Assembly: GCA_011763485.2 (NCBI GenBank)
Contig: JAANSK020246498.1
Span: forward strand, 1-23,695
Source of the DNA: Isoetes engelmannii
Taxonomy: Eukaryota > Streptophyta > Lycopodiopsida > Isoetales > Isoetaceae
Length of the DNA: 23,695 nt
Direction of reading: 5' to 3'
Shown here: positions 20,171-23,695 of the stretch, one piece after another
How positions within the stretch are numbered: the first letter of the stretch is position 1
Layout: every line of letters starts with the position of its first letter
The notes under the pieces: model-generated
Told to the model about the DNA's origin: nothing
Databases searched by the model: none
The model's input: the letters and a program-made list of their open reading frames with translations, nothing else
Made by a program: the position numbers and the translations under genes

Positions 20171-20580
20171 ACCCTTATTTATTTACAAAATTATGAAAAT
20201 GCCCCTATTTTAGGGGTATTTTTGATAAAATGACCCTAACTTTTGTTTGATAATCTCAATAAGATCATGTCCTTCAGATGAATTGTAGGTGAGGATGATA
20301 TCTTTCCATCAAAGTTGAAATCATCTGAATCCGAGTCCGAAATCTTAAGTTATGATTACAAATTATTTGTCATTAAGAAACATCATAACTTGTGATTCTG
20401 GACTCCGATTCAGATGATTTCAGCTTTGATGGAAGGATATCATCCTCAGCTACAATTCAGCTGAAGGACATAATCTTAAGGACATAATCTTATTTGGATT
20501 ATCAAACAAAAGTTAAGGTGATTTTATCAAAAATACCCCTAAAACAAGGGCATTTTCACAATTTTGTAAATAAATAAGAG
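20171..20580. mobile_element. Fold-back element C (long inverted repeat)
   Basis: The left arm starts CCTTATTTATTTACAAAATT and the right arm ends AATTTTGTAAATAAATAAGA. Both arms contain ATGCCC, TTTTAGGGGTATTTTTGAT, TCCTTCAGATGAATT, GAGGATGATATC and ATCAAAG, and meet near 20370 (AAATTATTTGTCATTAAG). About 410 bp, no coding capacity. The right arm has gained a 14-bp duplication (AAGGACATAATCTT at 20464 and 20478). Similar AAGTGACAT sequences on both sides (20131-20139 and 20582-20590) lie outside the arms and could be old target-site duplication or chance. Confidence 0.87.
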
Positions 20581-20581
20581 T

Positions 20582-20920
20582 AAGTGACATTATATGTGGC
20601 AATCTCCAACAATTAATGATCAAGGAATGACATTGCCATTACCAAAACCCATGAATGCATGTTGAGAAAATTGAGATGTATGGTCTAATTAGTGACAAAA
20701 CTTCTAACATTATAAGTGAGACAATAGTTGTAGACAATTGAAAGCTTAAAAAATAAAACTCTAAGATTTCATTAAGAAATTTCGTTAAGCTAAAGCAAAA
20801 TAAGAGATTTAAAAAAATAAACCTAAAAGCTTTTTGGGTTCTTCGCGTGGGCACCCTCCCCTATATATTCCATGCAATAGATGTCATAGTGAAGCCTTTG
20901 ATTTGGTGGCCACTAACGCT
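20582..20920. other. Intergenic, nothing recognised
   Basis: AT-rich. TATATATT near 20861 could be a TATA box, but no gene follows on that strand. Confidence 0.45.
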
Positions 20921-20922
20921 CC

Positions 20923-21178
20923 CAGTAGCATATAGACCCCATTTCTAAGAATTATTCACGCGAAATAACCTCCACAAGAATTCCAACTTGTAACGCGTCT
21001 AGGACAAAATCTTCCCCGTAACATATAGACCGCATTTCTAAAAATTATTCACGCAGGATAACCTTCACAAGAATTCCAACTTGTAACGTGTCTAGAACGA
21101 AATCTTCTCAGTAGCATATAGACCCCATTTCTAAGAATTATTCACGCGAGATAACCTCCACAAGAATTCCAACTTGTA
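20923..21178. repeat. Tandem repeat, 93-bp unit, 2.7 copies
   Basis: Units begin at about 20923, 21016 and 21109. Each contains CATATAGACC, CATTTCTAA, AATTATTCACGC, ATAACC and CACAAGAATTCCAACTTGTA. Copies 1 and 3 are more alike than either is to copy 2, which carries CGCATTTCTAAAAATT. The third copy stops after AACTTGTA. The unit has no open frame of interest. Confidence 0.92.
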
Positions 21179-21179
21179 T

Positions 21180-21435
21180 TATATAGTATCCTACAAGAGA
21201 AGACTATCACAAGGGACTTGCAAAGACACGCTTAAAATCCTGATCGATAAAAACCTGCCAACTTTTATATAAAACCTGATAGTATTATGAACATTTTATA
21301 TTTTATAAACCAAAATACAAGGACTATATCGTCCTCACAGCTCCAATTAACCACAGATACAATCCAAAAGGTCTCAATTGCCCAACTTATTTAAATGCCA
21401 AAGAGACAACTACACAAATTCTGACCTGGAAACAA
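21180..21435. other. 3' flank of the PLAC8 gene
   Basis: AT-rich sequence just beyond the stop codon of the minus-strand PLAC8 gene, probably its 3' UTR. Read on the minus strand it includes AT-rich stretches near 21300 that could serve for polyadenylation. Confidence 0.4.
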
Positions 21436-22661
21436 TCAAGGGGACATAACCTGCTCCGTGGGTGGTGTCATTGAGTAATATGGTCTTGCAGAAAATCCTA
21501 CTGGTGGCAAGCGGCGGCGAATCTCACGGCCTTCTTGGCAAAGGGCACATGGATGGCAGCAAAAATGCACACAAAAATCACAAATAGCTTCTCCTGTCTC
21601 CGTGTTCTCTGATGCAGCCAGTCCACTACATCCAAAACAATTTGCTGAAGACTCATATGTCCCCTGTCTCAATGCCAAGCAAGTATGAGTACAAGCACAT
21701 ACTATAAAAGACAAACTAGAGTAGCAAAAAAAACACCTATTAATTATTTATATGGTTTTGAAAAGTAGAATTCCATATTTATTTCATATAAGATCCTTTG
21801 ATCTATTCCCAAGCACCAGAGAAATTATTAAGACTAGAAGAGAAATTATCTAGTTCTAAAAATTGTGGTTCCAGCCACTCTTGACTCAGATGCTCGTTTC
21901 TCTTAAGTAGAGAATTTTGGTTAAGCATTTATCCAAACAAAGTTTCAGTCATGCAGCCTCTCTAACTAATACTTATTATTTTTCTACATGCTGATACTCA
22001 TGAAAGGTAAATGGACTCGCCAGACAAGACTCACTTCAGAAGATTGAAGAGATTAATAAGCCTACAGATACAATTCAGTAAACAAGTAAGCAGTAAAAAT
22101 GCACACTATCAGATTCATAAAGAGGAAAAACTGGCAGTGAGCATTGCCTCACAAACAGCTAATATGATCTATTAGATAGCAATAAAAATGGTGCAAAAAA
22201 AGGCCCATTTAAACAGATCCTATAAGTCCTCTGTTATAATTCAGAGGACATGCATAATTAATTTCATCATAGTTAATGAATAAAAAAAAAACTCTGCCTG
22301 CAGAGGAAATAGAAGGTAGAGAACTCACCTCAAGATTGAACTTGCGACGGAGAGCAGTTCTAGCTGGGAACGTGAATAAGGGTGCAATAGCATTAGAATT
22401 GAAGAGGAAGTTCCCAAACAACCAAAACCCAGTATAAGCGCAGCAGTGTCTGCCAAAATGCTGGGAAGAAGAGCCTAAGCGCTCAATGTTACTGCCATAC
22501 AAGATACAAGGTGCAAAGGTCCCCAGCACACAAGCTTCAGCATCGGTGCCCACATAATCTCCAGAGCATCCAAAGCAAGAAAAGAGTCAAGTGCTTCAAG
22601 GTGTGCGAGAAACCGGGGCACCCACTACATCTGCATGTCCTATAGGGATTCCTTTAACCAT
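21436..22661 (-). pseudogene. PLAC8-family (Cys-rich) gene with two premature stops
   Basis: PLAC8 proteins are small Cys-rich membrane-associated proteins linked in plants to organ size and metal or calcium handling. Two exons are clear: about 22661-22329 and 21663-21436, joined by a GT-AG intron of 665 nt in phase 0. Motifs: LFSCFGCSGDYVGTDAEACV, LGTFAPCILYGSNIERLGSS, PARTALRRKFNLE at the exon 1 end, then CDFCVHFCCHPCALCQEGRE, IRRRLPPVGFSARP and a C-terminal PPTEQVMSP. The C-terminal exon has the CHPCALCQEGRE signature of one plant subgroup. In frame just before LFSCFGC there are two TGA codons, at 22598-22596 and 22589-22587, where relatives carry Trp and Gly (pattern PWSTGLF). The frame is otherwise open from the ATG at 22661. 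Either the gene is a young pseudogene, or translation and splicing differ: an acceptor CTGGAG|AT at about 22562 would skip both stops. Confidence 0.78.
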
Positions 22662-23674
22662 ATCATCTTTAGTCTGTTCAGAATCCTTTTCTTCTGGACC
22701 TATCAAACTCCTTAACCATTTCTTGGATTTACAGCATTACTTACCTTCAGCTCCTCGAAATGTCATCGCCACAGTAACAAAGCATAAGAGACGGAGACAA
22801 TATAAGAAGATCACAGCCCTGGAATGCAGAGTCGTGGTGTCCTTGTAAAAGAGATGCCAGCTATTTTCTAGGTAACACCAAAGAGAGATCCAATAGCTTC
22901 AAGAATCTGGTTGTAGAAGCTTTGCGGGAGAGAGAAAAGCAAATTAGCAGAAATGAGAACCTACACAAATTTGTAACTTAAATGGGAACTTAAAGACAAA
23001 ACCGTGGGAGATATTGGAAGCAGCAAGCCTGGCAGAACCTATTCTAGTCGCATGACATCTGGGTATGGTTGGCATGATATGGCTAAAAACATGCACTGTC
23101 GAAAGGAGCGCCATAGCCGACATGAAAAACCTGCCAAGAAACCAAGAAATTGCCGGAAGAGTGTTTGAGGTAGATAACCCTAAAACCGGCCTGCTCGATA
23201 CTTGCATGTTGAGCACGGTAGAAACTACCACGTACATACATAAAAAAAAATACATACATGGGTTATCCTATAGTAAGAAATGCCAAAAACTGGAAAACAA
23301 AAGGTAGTGCACGCTCTATAAATACATACTCTATACATCAAACTATATACATGCCCTGAATCATATAAAAACCTTTGCTAAAAAGTCGTTATCTGGAAAA
23401 GACGATGGTGGTGTGTCTTCAAGGGCTTAACAATTACTGCTGACCAACTTCTTCATGAGCCACAAGGTAGATTGATGAAGGCATACCAATGTTCTCAGCT
23501 CACACCTGAGAAGAAACACTTGTTTTTTGCGCAGTATTTAGGTATCGCTTTTGCATAGGTGGGTTGCTTCACTCAGTGGCTTATCTTTATCTGCTGAGAT
23601 TTCATTCCTGCCTTTGCATTTATATATGTACTTTTGTGGGATATTGAATAGAATTTGACGTCCTTCCAAAAAAA
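22662..23674. other. Upstream region of the PLAC8 gene; possible minus-strand exon
   Basis: Mostly unassigned. A minus-strand frame starting at the ATG at 23123 runs for about 59 codons (MSAMALLSTVHVFSHIMPTI, then basic and Ala/Ser residues) and looks like an organelle-targeting N terminus or a chance frame. The same DNA is also open on the plus strand (23065-23307). No homology is recognised and no clear splice link to the PLAC8 exons is visible. Confidence 0.3.
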
Positions 23675-23695
23675 GGGGGGGGGGGGGGGGGGGGG
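23675..23695. other. Terminal run of 21 G
   Basis: The window ends in an uninterrupted G homopolymer after seven A. This may be a genuine simple repeat, but a G run at a sequence end is also typical of a read or assembly artefact, so the last bases should be treated as unreliable. Confidence 0.6.

Overview
This is an AT-rich stretch of plant nuclear DNA. Genes are split by canonical GT-AG introns, one open frame encodes a class III (secretory plant) peroxidase, and the space between genes holds decayed LINE, Copia and pogo-like elements, fold-back repeats and many local tandem duplications. A vascular land plant fits best. I cannot name the species from sequence alone.

Layout. (1) 1-1680: non-coding, with a 47-bp tandem duplication and a decayed ubiquitin-like fragment on the minus strand (about 1120-1278). 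(2) 1686-4278, minus: an intact nine-exon gene (411 codons when spliced by eye) of the DUF3326 family, shared by cyanobacteria and plants. (3) 5810-7199, minus: a broken pogo/Tigger-like transposase. (4) 7990-9420, plus: a decayed non-LTR retrotransposon (ORF1 plus the endonuclease part of ORF2), followed by a small frameshifted Ty1/Copia reverse-transcriptase fragment near 10000. (5) 10430-11350, plus: a decayed, highly charged coding sequence I do not recognise. (6) 12160-13500: repeats, comprising a G-quadruplex motif beside an AT palindrome, a 170-180-bp direct duplication carrying (ATGC)n, and a 60-bp tandem duplication. (7) 14765-16177, plus: an intact four-exon class III peroxidase (324 aa) with TATA box and poly(A) signal, of the Arabidopsis PRX42-like branch. 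(8) 16660-17544 and 20171-20580: three related long fold-back elements. (9) 17786-19754: exon-like open frames without a recognised product. (10) 20923-21178: three copies of a 93-bp tandem repeat. (11) 21436-22661, minus: a PLAC8-family (Cys-rich, cell-number-regulator-like) gene with two in-frame stop codons in its first recognisable exon. (12) The window ends in 21 consecutive G, possibly a sequencing or assembly artefact.

The three host genes (DUF3326, peroxidase, PLAC8) show no functional link. The strongest candidates for something undescribed are the fold-back family, whose transcripts would form hairpins of 400 bp or more; the unusual density of short tandem duplications; and the expanded active-site cysteine loop of the peroxidase.
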